Of a stretch of 64,000 nt of DNA, positions 21,640 through 34,900 are shown one piece after another; position 1 is the stretch's first letter; every line of letters begins with the position of its first letter. The notes below the pieces were generated by a model. The model worked only from the letters and a program-made list of their open reading frames with translations. It had not been told where the DNA came from and searched no databases. A program made the translations under genes and the position numbers. The DNA is from Lithospermum erythrorhizon (Eukaryota > Streptophyta > Magnoliopsida > Boraginales > Boraginaceae). The DNA lies in NCBI GenBank assembly GCA_019722365.1, contig JADFUC010001685.1, forward strand, positions 124,001 through 188,000, read 5' to 3'.

Positions 21640-24600
21640 CTAGGCAAATATCTGCTGGATTACAGCTTCTGCATTCCCATTGTACTGTGCTAGGAGATGG
21701 ATCGCATCAGCTCGGGGCAAAGCAAGAAACTCCTGCCAAGTGAATCAACGCACAGAAAAGATCATCATGAGTGGTCAGCAGAATAAGATGGACAACAATA
21801 TATAAATGAACAGTAATAAGACAAAAACTAAGGCGAGAGAGAAACCGATGTATATATTTCAAAGTTTGAACCATTTTTACCGATTGACAAATAACGAATT
21901 AGAGATCTACAGTATGAAACCTAATAAATTACGGTCATTGTATCAGGAGAACCATAGGTCTTACAGGTATACTGTATATTCGACAAAAAAATAATTCAAA
22001 TTATCTAAGTGGTAAAAGATGTCGTATCAGGACATGGAGAAAGTTTGGGAGAGCACAAATTTTCAACCTCAGTGCACTCTCATTCCCATCTTATGATCAT
22101 GGAGTTTTGAGTTCACTATGGGAACATTAAAAAAAGGAAATAGCATATATACTTCATTTAAAAAAGAATACTCACCATAACCTTAATTATTGAACTTTCA
22201 TCCCACGCATCATCAGATGACATTTGGGTGGGACTACTGCCATCTTGCATGCCAACTCCAGAAGATACAGTAACTTCTGAAGAACCATGAGTGCCAGTAT
22301 CACTGTTTGACTTATATGTACCCTCAGTAAGCAACGGGATAGTAACCTCTTTAAGAGAATTTATCTTCAGAAGACCTTCAAATCGATCTTTGCACATTTG
22401 TTGCTTGAACCACTCGGTGTGAGTGTGAACCGTTTCCCTCACTATCTTCATAAGTTGAGGTTCATCAATACCAAGCTTTCTACCAACAGCAACCTTCACA
22501 GAGTTCAATAGCATCAATATCGTAGTTATCATATCACCGTAGAAAAAGGTGGCAATCATGACTTGTGGAGGTGGGGTTAATTTGAATGTTTTGCTTTTAC
22601 TATAAACCAAACTTAAAGAATGTTTGAGTATATTATATGCATAACCAGATGCTCCCACAGGGCGGTCACATAGTACACAATCATACCCTAGTGATAACAA
22701 TAAAGCTGATTCCGAATTGACCTAAGAGTGATGTTCAAGCCTACAGTATAATTGCATTCATGTTCTGTCTTCGTTCCAACTTTTACATGGCTTCCCTCAG
22801 GATGAATATATAATTCATATGTTAAACATAGCGGTCCATAAATCCTCACAAGGGTCAAACTTTCTAGAAAATGAAGGAAAGATGTAAAAAAATGAAGTCA
22901 AGCTGCTTCAATCTCATTCGATGTTAAGAAATTATATCAAATTTTTACATGGAGTTAACAAAAATTCCCTCATTTAAGATGTTTGTACTAGTTTACCCAC
23001 ATATGCTATAGTTTCCTGGAGTTGGGGATTAAAGAGCCAATGAGATATATTCAGCAGTTAAATCAGGTGATATTAAATTGACCAAGCACCATATAGCACT
23101 CACCTGGAGTGAAGTTGCAAGAGCATGCAACGGCAGGCGGTCAACAAAAGCCTCTTCATTAGGTCTGAGCAGAGAAAACAATGTTTCCTTTAAGGGCTTC
23201 AGCAAAGTAACATTGGTAGCTGCCAAAGGACCTAAATGTGCACTGGCTACATTGAGTGCACGAGAGTGATCACCAGACCTCACTAACTTCAAAAACTCAA
23301 CCTGGATGAATAACGCAGTAAGAAAAAACAAATGAACCACTTTGTAATTCAATTAGTTATAGCCAGTAAAACTTTTGAGAGCAGTAAGAAAAACAAATGG
23401 ACCACTTTGTAATTCAATTAGTTATAGCCAGTAAAACTTTTGAGATATACTAACCTGTTTTAGTTGAAATAGCAAAACTGGGTTTTGCATCATGAAATTA
23501 GGTTCGATGGAGTTCAATTCTTCAACAACTTCAGCAGCCATTCCTTTGCTTGCAAGATCTTTTATTTTCAGTAAAAACTCATAGCTATTTTCCATCTTGT
23601 TTATAGAATCCACTTGTGATAAATTAGCCATTAACATGTCTGCATTGCCAGCACCCTGCACTTCTATGTTACTTACAGGATGAAGTTCATAAAGAAACTC
23701 GAGTTCATCAGTTCTTCCCCTCCATCGCTTGCGTTTGTTTCGTTCCCCACTAACATGACCTCTACTTTTTTGCAAAGTTTTGAAGTTCATAGATTGATGT
23801 GTTCCACTTGTACTACACTCTTCAGAGCAGCTAGTTATTTCACCAGAATACCGTTCTTCGGTATCATTGTTCTGAAGGTGCATTGCATTTGAACCAGCTC
23901 CAAGAAGATTGGCCTGGACAGCATCATTGCTATAAACTTCATCATCTAAAACTTTTGGATTTCTTGTGGTGCCTATAATAGAATGAGAAAGGACCTTTAG
24001 AACTTGATGGATTAACATCAAAAGTCAACATTCAAATATATCATGATGAACCATACCTATACGACTACCAGAAGGCGAAGGGACATCCAAGTCAATGATA
24101 CCCCTATAGACACAGTACTCGTGAACAAGATCGTCAAGCAGGGAAACATTCAACTGCATACGGCATAACTCATTCTGCAACAGGACTCAGAAGAGGAAGT
24201 TCTTAAACAGCAAGTAGATCTTAAATTAAGGGAGAAGCAGTTGACATTCATCGCCGAGAGGCGGGACAGCACACAAATGAAAAGATGCGCACGGTAAGCA
24301 GTTCACATGGGCGATCGCTCAGGGCCCCAGTTTTGAAGGAACATATTAAATAATAATACAAATCCATTTTTCCACTACACCTTAAGAAACGAAGAAAAAA
24401 AATCTCAGATTGAGTTTTTTTTTTGCCGTCTTTTTACATTCCTGACAGAGATCCATCATTTTTTTTCATTCTCACTAATCAGCGGCAGTTTAGAATCTTT
24501 CAGGATAATTTGAAGATTCGATGGATTCTAGAAACGATTGCAGTTCAGACGAATGTTTGGTGTCTTTATACATTCCTGACAGAGAATATATCAATTCCTT

Positions 24601-27600
24601 AAATGTGTCTCATTTAAGCTGTTTTTTACTCGCTGCAATACCTACTTCAATGTATTAAATAATTTTTTGGAAAAAATGCATGGGTCCTACTAAAATTGGG
24701 ATGAAATGGGTAGTGGAGACAACATCACTTGAATAAATTCAATTATTCTAGACAGCATCCATCACATGCAAGAGAATTCATGGCAGGCAGCAGCTTTAGT
24801 CAACATCAACGAATAAAATTCCAACTATTCTAGTTGTATCCATCACATGCAAGGTTACTGTGGCAGACAGCAGCATAAATATCGAGAGTTCTTTTTATCT
24901 AAGTGGGACCTTAGGTATTTATGGAGATCTATTATTCTTATCAGCATTACAATCTTAGTTGAGATTTCGCATTCTAGCCAGTATCACAAGAACACACCCT
25001 ATATTGAATTGTACAGTTCTATACAAATGGCAACAAACACAGTACCTGAAATGCACGAAACAGGTCCCCCTTTGCAAATCTCAAACTATCAATGACACAC
25101 GCAATGCGTGATCCTGGAGACTGCATGAGCCAGTGCTTGTATGTCCACCTGTTTGACAACCAAACAAATTTGGACAGAAATGTGTAAAACCTTATTCTGC
25201 AGAGAAGTACTACATCTACATACTTCTAGCATCGTAACTTAAAAGAAAATGTATATCAGTAAACTTAAGTTACATTACCTCGTCAAAAGGAGGCGCCCCC
25301 CATAAACTCTCTTGCGGTGTTGCAGGGGAATCACGTTCTTCCAGAAGCAACCTTTCAGTGAGATCTGATATTGGTGAGGAAATACCTTGACGGAAGCAGA
25401 AAACCTTATGTATGCTGAAGAATATCCAAAAGATTAAAAATTAAGGTGTATAAATAATAACATGATACTATAAAACAATCGTGCAACAAATACTTTAAAA
25501 AATGTTAGTTACTAACAAAAGCTAGAAACTGCAATGTAAACATTAATACAATGCTCATACTGCCATAAAAAACATGATTTTGATGTATTTCCAGTTCAAG
25601 ATGGGTGAAGTGACAACTGACTCAGTCAGAACCTTCTCAATGTCATAATGCTGGATACATGCTTGTAGATGATCTCTTAACACAGATACTAATAGTCCAG
25701 CAATCTCAAACCTTCTCTTTTCAGACCACTGAAGACAAATATAATCACCTAAGTAATTCAAAAAATGGAGAAAAGAAATTCTAAGCCAGTAATGTGTAAA
25801 CATGCACATCCAAAGTCCAAAACTCAAATGTCTCATCATAATAATAACTTAGGTAGATGAAATATGATAACCAAAAAAAAAAATCTAGAATAATAGTGAT
25901 ACAAAGGAACCTCTACCAAGTAATAATTAGGAACAATATGAACGGACCTATAACAGAGATAATGTCAAAGAAAAAAAGGATATTGCCGGAGCACATTTTA
26001 GGTGTTTGACATTATACTTATGTATGCTTTCAGATTCCACTGTCACCATTTTAAGAAGTCAGCACACACAAACACTCATCTACTGACCAGTGGTCGAGAT
26101 AGCAAACTTAATAATTATCTACAAAGTTCAATTGCTTGAACTCTACAACATAATTGAATTCATCAAATGACAGGAATTGCGTTGGACAGCAGGTGTAATA
26201 TTAAGATTTGCTTTGTGATCTGTTGTTCATCATTCGCAAAAACATAAGCAGTTGAAAATTGAAAGTGGTGCATGTATTCTGATTATTCAACAAATGTGTT
26301 TGTTTCATATATAACTTGACTCAATTCATTAAGTAAAAATTATAGACTACTCAAATAATTGGCAAAGTCGGTGATACAAAAATGCATCTGTATTATCATC
26401 TAATTAATTGTTTCAGAGAGTAGGAAATTAGTAAATGGGTGCTTGTTGCAACGTTTTGACTTATGACTGCTCGGACGGAAGCCAGTAGAACTGGATAGAA
26501 AGCATCATCTGAGGTAATAAACTTGATACTTGGCCAGAGTAAAGGATAAATTAGAAACAGATTTTTTTTAACAATATTCATGTTCAAAAGCAAGAAGTCA
26601 GAACTGAACAATCTAATTGGTGTGATTCAGCTGCAACCTAAAATGATATGATGCAAGACCTCATATATAATCATAATACTGATCACTGATGCCACATCAG
26701 ATCCTCACCATTTCCAATATATTTTCTACTCTATAATCAGTAAACTCACAAGAAAATACCCTCTCAAAATTGAAGACTAGCTAACAATCTTCTTATGCAG
26801 AAACACAAGTTCTTTTTCTGTTTTAACACTCATAACGTATAAGAACATTTAAATCCGGAAACTCATATATGTTGCTGACGGAAGATGTGTACCTATCCAA
26901 TTATATAAAGACGTTCACCATATACATGCTAAAGTTATCATCCTAAATTCTGAATATCTCCAAAATAATTGTCAGTCAAGGAATGAAGTAAATAATTCCA
27001 ACATAGACGTTCATGAAACCAAACTGCCATCTGGATATATGGAGGGAGTCAATTTCATATTCTGACCTAATGCTTCCTCTAAAGCACACTGGTGACCATT
27101 CTCGATAAAGAAACGTAATACACTAGAAATTTTGTTATTGGCATCAAACAGATATTTGAGAGATGCTCAAGTCAGAGGTCCTATGTGATAGTTTTCGTTT
27201 TGCGTATAAATTAATTGATAATAATACAGATTGATGCTACCCTGGGACATTGTCCTATGCATACAGTGAAACAAACCCTTAGCAGATTCCTATGTCTTTG
27301 ACTCTTTGCAACTATTTTTCTGTTTTGCCATGTTCTGTATTCAAAATACAGCCCAGTGCTTTCTGAGAAATTCTAACAATCACTAATAATAAAAACTACT
27401 CAGTAGATGTCCCCATAATTGTCCACCCAGTTTTTGCAGGTTCAATAATATTAGGGGTCTCTTTGCTTATTTTGACACTTCCCAATTCATAACGCTACTA
27501 ATAAGCACTATCTCGAGTTCTCAACCCGGTGCCTTCCTAGTCGTGCAAGTTTTCGCAAATGGACCAATGCAGTAGAGTGGAGATTTATTGACTGTAGTAC

Positions 27601-28630
27601 AAAATAACATCAAAGAAAGTCTGAACAGAGAAGTTTATATTTGCCTACCTCAGGTGCAACTGGAGATGTTTGATCATCTTTGTCATAAATAAGAGCTAGG
27701 AGAATGTGCTTAAATTCCTCATAAGCTTCCTAAAAATCACCATAAAAGAAGTGTGTCAGACCTAATGGTATAATGAGGAAGAATATCTTGACCAACTAGA
27801 AAGCGGCCAGACATTTTAGACCTCAAGTCAATGTTACGTGCAATTAATGGAGTAAAAGGGTTCGATTCAGGAAGCACATAGAACATGAGGTACAAGAAAC
27901 AGCAATAGGAAGTGCACAACATCCTCTGTTCAACAAGAGATCACATAACACAAAAGCAGAATATTCCTACTTGGTACCTAATCAAATGACTGAAGTCTAA
28001 AGATATTCGAATGCACAATAGTAAGTGTTTGCAACTGGTCAAAACATCTTGAAACCAAAATATAACCTAAATGATGAGATCATAGTCACAGGAAACACTC
28101 GAACAACTAACCCATTTTGTCCCCGGTATACACCGTCCTATAATTATGTAGATTAGTACAGTAGAAGTGTTAAACCAATTACAGAATACTAGTACTTAGA
28201 TTATAAGTGTATCACATCACTTTGTCCATTTCCAAATACCATTAAAGAATTAAAATATAAAAATAAAATGTCGAATTACAAGGTAACCAATTTCAAAAAG
28301 TATAATTCTGAATGCATGTAATATACCCCTCCCGTACCGGATTCATCTAAATTGACAAATTCCCCCAATCGGTATTATTTTCTGTCACGGATGTCCCCGT
28401 CCCCAGATGACAATGAATTAGATAATAACATCAGACATCTTTAGAAAGAAAATAGTCCTTCAAAAATAACAAGAGGATAAAAGATTCTAGCAATCCTTAA
28501 ATTCTAATCCAGAACAGCATAAGAAGGAAGAATAACCCACAGGATAAGCATCTAGAGCACATGGTGCAAAGCGCTTTAGGTATTATAAGATTCTTACTCT
28601 TCCATTTTCCTCAAAAAGCTCAATAAATTT
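21640..28630 (-). CDS. LisH/CTLH/CRA (RanBPM-like) protein, 5' exons missing, two exons disrupted
   Basis: Ten exons are readable: 28630-28598 (KFIELFEENGR), 27729-27649 (EAYEEFKHILLALIYDKDDQ onward), 25728-25659 (WSEKRRFEIAGLLVSVLRDH onward), 25414-25279 (IHKVFCFRQGISSPISDLTE onward), 25148-25046 (VDIQALAHAV onward), 24174-24057, 23972-23455, 23301-23104, 22493-22176 and 21732-21640 (ending AEAVIQQIFA, stop). The order CTLH then CRA, given twice, matches the large plant RanBPM-like proteins related to the GID/CTLH ubiquitin-ligase scaffold; I recall At5g66810 as this type. After QA the third exon should carry YDP..SMTLRYLIS; only a scrambled MTLR is readable at about 25645, out of frame. Exon 25148-25046 is 103 bases where phase needs a multiple of three, with a shift after QALAHAV. 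The LisH-bearing N-terminus is not found before the poly-T tract. It may be a pseudogene or carry sequence errors. Confidence 0.72.
23315..23445. repeat. 65-66 bp tandem duplication in an intron
   Basis: The run from GCAGTAAGAAAAA through CCAGTAAAACTTTTGAGA occurs twice back to back (23315-23380 and 23381-23445), with one A indel and one substitution. It sits inside the RanBPM-like intron between exons 23455 and 23301, so it does not affect coding. Confidence 0.95.
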
Positions 28631-30349
<1,719 letters not shown>

Positions 30350-30540
30350 TATACCACTAGCGTTAGAGTAGTGGGCCTTGAATATTACTAAAATGGCAAA
30401 GTTGGGGTTCGAATGATAATTTCTATCATAAATGGGCATCCTCTAGTGTAAGGATAGGCGGGATGGCTTTATAACAGTTGTGAGTGTAGTAAGACCTACC
30501 AAGGGCGAGGGAGGACAAGGGATTCTATTAAAACGAAATT
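30350..30540 (+). mobile_element. Possible tRNA-derived SINE remnant
   Basis: The stretch has an A-box-like TAGCGTTAGAGTAGTGG, followed about 40 bases later by a B-box-like GGGGTTCGAATG. Then come a CATAAATGGGCATCCTCTAG segment and TTGTGAGTGTAGTAAGACCT with a GGGCGAGGGAGG tail. This layout, with RNA polymerase III boxes and then a unique body, resembles plant SINEs. Boundaries and target duplication are not resolved. Confidence 0.4.
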
Positions 30541-30583
30541 TTTCATATAATGTGCTGTTTTCAAACGAGATACTATAGCTACT

Positions 30584-30850
30584 TCACTCCATCCATTTCT
30601 TGTGTTCTTCCCGGATCTTCATCATACAAGGGCAGATCAAATCAGGGGCATGACTCATCATTGACATTCCCTGATTCTTGACTGGGTTTAATCCCAAGAA
30701 AGATGATTCAGGAGAGGAGATTAAACTTGGTTTCTTTGGTTTGAGAGATGTTTGTGGAGGCAAAGAAGATGGGTAAATTTGTTGTGGTTTGGATGATGAT
30801 TTTTGGGACAGGGGGCCCAGGGATGAAATCACATGGTTAGAGGCTCATGT
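30584..30850 (-). other. Ser/Pro-rich open frame, possible exon fragment
   Basis: An open frame of about 82 codons contains PSSLPPQTSLKPKKPSLISS and ends PDLICPCMMKIREEHKKWME, stop. It has no ATG near its beginning, and an in-frame stop lies just upstream. Its composition looks like real protein, and it could be the last exon of a gene whose other exons are lost. It matches neither the missing NAPRT C-terminus nor a LisH domain. I do not recognise it. Confidence 0.3.
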
Positions 30851-31949
30851 GAGTAGTGATGTACAATTAGAACTTTGGTGTTGGATGCTTCGATCGGTAT
30901 ACATCTCATCTCGTTGGATAAATACGGTTGGTTTGGTTTTGGTCTTCTAGGCAGTAGGTTTTAACGGTGTGGCCGCAGTAGTTCGGGATATCAAACATAT
31001 TTATTATTAGGATTACCTGAATCAAATCAGAACTGCAAATGAATGGGTTTGATCAATTGGTTCATCCTGTGAAGTGACTGTTTAGCATAAATGAAACTTT
31101 CTCGAAACACTACACTAACAAATGGGGGCTTGGCGATTAGTTTGTGCTCCTTATCTTACTATTTTGTAAATATGGACAGTTGTTCATTCAGCACACCTTT
31201 AGACTTTGGTGGTGCGAGATGCAATTGTTCAATGGTTTGATGGAATAAATTACCCAGAGTTTGGTCGGTCAGATATTATAAACTATATTTATGAGTCCAA
31301 ATTCGATGTTAATATAGACAGAAGAACCTCAGGCCTCAAATATCAGCATAATTATATAAATCAGACATTTCAATTGTCTTCAGTGTGAGGCACATTCTTT
31401 AAATAGCCCCTAACAGGAAAACATAAAAATATGTTTAGCATAAAGATCGTAATGAGACGAGGAATAAGAAAATTATATTTGTTTAGAATATTCCATTCTC
31501 GTAATTATTCAAAATAATTTTACAGAATTACAGATGTATTATGATCTTTATGAGATTGAGATCAACTGCTCGACACTCCAAAATGGTACGCTTTTAGTAT
31601 AACGTAATTCATCTATTTTTTTCAAAATACTTTAGGAAATTTCGCAGGCTTTAAAATATCAAATGAATGAGGCTAGAATGGAAGTCAATATGCAACCCTA
31701 TAGTTTCAATTTCTAATTGTGTTACGATTTCGAGTTGAGCTTTGACCTAAGTTACCTTTTATTCTTTATTATACTACATTACAAGTTTATTCTTTTTAAA
31801 TACATTTCTGATATTATTCACCATGAGTTACAAATGAAGAAATTATTTATGGTCAAAACAGCCTCCGGAGAAGTCGATAACGTGATTAAAAAAGTGGAGG
31901 TACTATCTAATATACATGTTTAGTCATTGTACTTTAAAATGAGTTGATC
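30851..31949. other. Stretch where the NAPRT 3' exons should lie, none found
   Basis: I searched the minus strand for the NAPRT C-terminal motifs, such as the EINNQPRIKLSE-like and GYPLVDIMTGE-like segments, and found none. A plus-strand open frame at 31206-31388 (VVRDAIVQWFDGINYPEFGR onward) looks moderately protein-like but is unrecognised. Confidence 0.45.
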
Positions 31950-34900
31950 TCAAACAAGCTTGAAAACAACGCCCAAAGCAGGCTGAGCATAGCATGTTAC
32001 CAAATGAGTACCAATCCCGAATGCATCAACTTCGTGACCCTGTGCAAGATAACAAAACAGACATAAATTCTGTGAACTAAAGATGACCAGAAACAAGAAA
32101 CTTTTTTCGCTAGTGTTTCTTCCGAAACTATACTAGGGCGCCCCTTCCCCAAAAAAATAACATGGTTGAGGATGTTTCTACAAGCATCTCCAATTGTAAG
32201 CTATAATATACCCATAACTAAACATTTATGATGGAGAAGGCCCTATCGCAACATCAAAATCAAAGAGAATAACATTATTCAGAAGGTATGACGGATTTTA
32301 CCTGCTTGTTCAATGCATCTATAGTTTCTTCATTCAGATCATTACTAGCTGTGATAGACATTTTCCCGAAATGAGGATTGTTAAATTCCTTCTCAATAGC
32401 ACAAAAGAATTTTCTAGCTTCACACGATTGATATGCAAGATCACCAGAGTCTAACCGAATCCCTACAGCTTTGTAGCTGCAACAACATCACCAATAGACA
32501 GTATCAAGACTCAAAATATATGAAAGATACTAAGTTGTTTAATCCTGTCATAGGACAGATAACAAATGCGGTTCAATTACCAGAATAGACTTCACTATAG
32601 AAGCATATAACATACATCCCTTCTCTTATTTCTTCCGTGTAAAGGAAGTAACAATTTCTAATATTAATTTGTATAACTCAATAAAAGGCTGCAACAGAAT
32701 GTACTGCAGAAAGCACAATGATAAATGAAGATCAATAATAGTCTGGAGTGGATAGATAGTTTCCCAGAAGCTTGACATCAACATTTTCCATTCTGGAGGG
32801 AATGCTAATGGACCATAAATAACTGTTATATGCACTTTTAATGTCTAACTTAGGTTCACAATTTAAATAGCAATGGCACCCTCCTGTTAGCTCAATTAAA
32901 AACCTAATCATTCCACAGAATATCAAAAATTTGTTTTCAAACAAGGTTCAATAGGCTTTTTTTTTAATCTAAAGTGGTGCATCTGATTCTAATTCCCAAA
33001 GATAGAACAAATTAAAATAATTGTTAGACTTGCAAGTGGTTCAGTATGTTTTGGGTCCAAGTGCCCCATATTCCCAAATGTGTCAGGACGGCTCAGTGGC
33101 AGTTAAAACTAACCGTTCAAGTCACATCTGACCAACAGCTAATTATTATGTTTATGGTGCTATCAACAGAAAGGAAGTTCCTATCTGTTAATTCATTCGT
33201 CTCTAGACACTCTTTATATAGTTGAACTTTCCTTTGGACCAACGCACCAAATGAATGCATGAATTTTCGAGCTAGTGCACCTTTTCGTAAAACCAGGCCT
33301 TTAAATTATATGCTTATTGTGACAAGAAATAACAAACGCAGAAATCATTAAAAATCATATCAGCACAATATTTTAGGATTTGATGCTTACACAGATAATT
33401 TATTGAAGCTGTGAAATATCATTAAGAACTTCGTACATACCCCAAGTCATTTAGAGCTAGTGCCACTGCACAAAAATTAGGAATACCGCTTCTCACGACC
33501 TGAATCAGAATAGTAACTGTTACAAAAATTATGGTCTCAAATCCCTTAATTTATGCAAGATAAATGGGAATGGTATTGGAAAATAAATGTATCAATGCGC
33601 CTAAATGTAAACACATAACTTGCATTACACACCCGTCTTTAAGATTGATTCAGATAGATATGGTACACTTTAAAGGCTTTATTTGCAGAATGAAGAAACA
33701 TGCACCAGTTCATTTCTGAAGTATCATATCCCTTCACAGGAATTATTTAAAAACATGGGAAATGGAGGCTAGTCAGTTATGTTACAACATGTGATCGTTT
33801 TCTGTGAAAATAAAATGTACAAACCCCAACTTATGTCCGTGATTTTTGATGTTATGATACTATTGATTCTCTGGGAAGTTACACTATATCTTAATCACAT
33901 CTTTATTTTTTGTTTTTATGATACTGGTTGATGTGAGACAAGATTCTCTTCTACAGGTTTTTCACAAAAACAATACAGTTAAGGTAAAATACTGCATTGT
34001 GAAATACTCCATTATATCCATAAACTCTGAATGAAACTTTTTAGCATTCTACAAGATTGGAATACTAGTTCCTAATGTTCATGTGAGCAATCCATAGATG
34101 ATCTTCACTATATAGGGAAAACAAATGGTGTAAGGTAAAGAAAACTGCATTCTTACATCATATGTATCCACAAGGGCCAAAAAGTTGTTCGGAAATGCAA
34201 GAGCATATGAAGTGAATGCTGCTACTTCACTTTGATTAGTCTCGCCAAAAAGTCCACCAAGTATATGTGACCGCTGCAACAATCACGAAACTGTTAGCTC
34301 ATTACTTTCCAACATAAATATACTTGATATGCTAAGCATGAATCATCAAATAAGGGGAAAAATTATGATCGGTCAAGGTAGATAAACATTTGAACACACC
34401 TTTAGTTTTCTTAACCATGCCTGGACCAGACTTACGAAATCCTCACACAAAGTTGTTCCATCAGAACTGTTTAGTGACTTGTCTAAAATCTCATCAGGGC
34501 TCTGCAAGTAAAACGTCCTATTGTTTAAAATGTAACTGTAAAATTCATGTTAAATTCAATAAGAAATCATGTTTAAATTACTGAACATGCTCAAATGATC
34601 TGTAGAAAAAATAATTCGAGTTTTGGGCTAAAGGAAATTGAAGTGGTTTTCAATTCCAATATTTATTTCTACAAGTATTTGCTAATTCACTAAACAACTT
34701 GTACTAGCAAGCCACATTACACGTCAAGTATCAAAGTCATTCTCTCTCCCTTAAGCCCAAAAAGTGGACTGTGTACCAGTGAACCCAGTATTAACTTCTT
34801 CAACGAAGAGACCCAATGAAGGTAACAATATGTTTAATTGCAACAATCCAAACAAGAACAAGAACATATTTAAAATTACCTTGAAGGAATCTTAGACCAA

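Noticed and set aside
30584..30850. Ser/Pro-rich frame as the missing NAPRT C-terminus
   Set aside because: None of the conserved NAPRT C-terminal motifs is present, and the composition is wrong for that domain.
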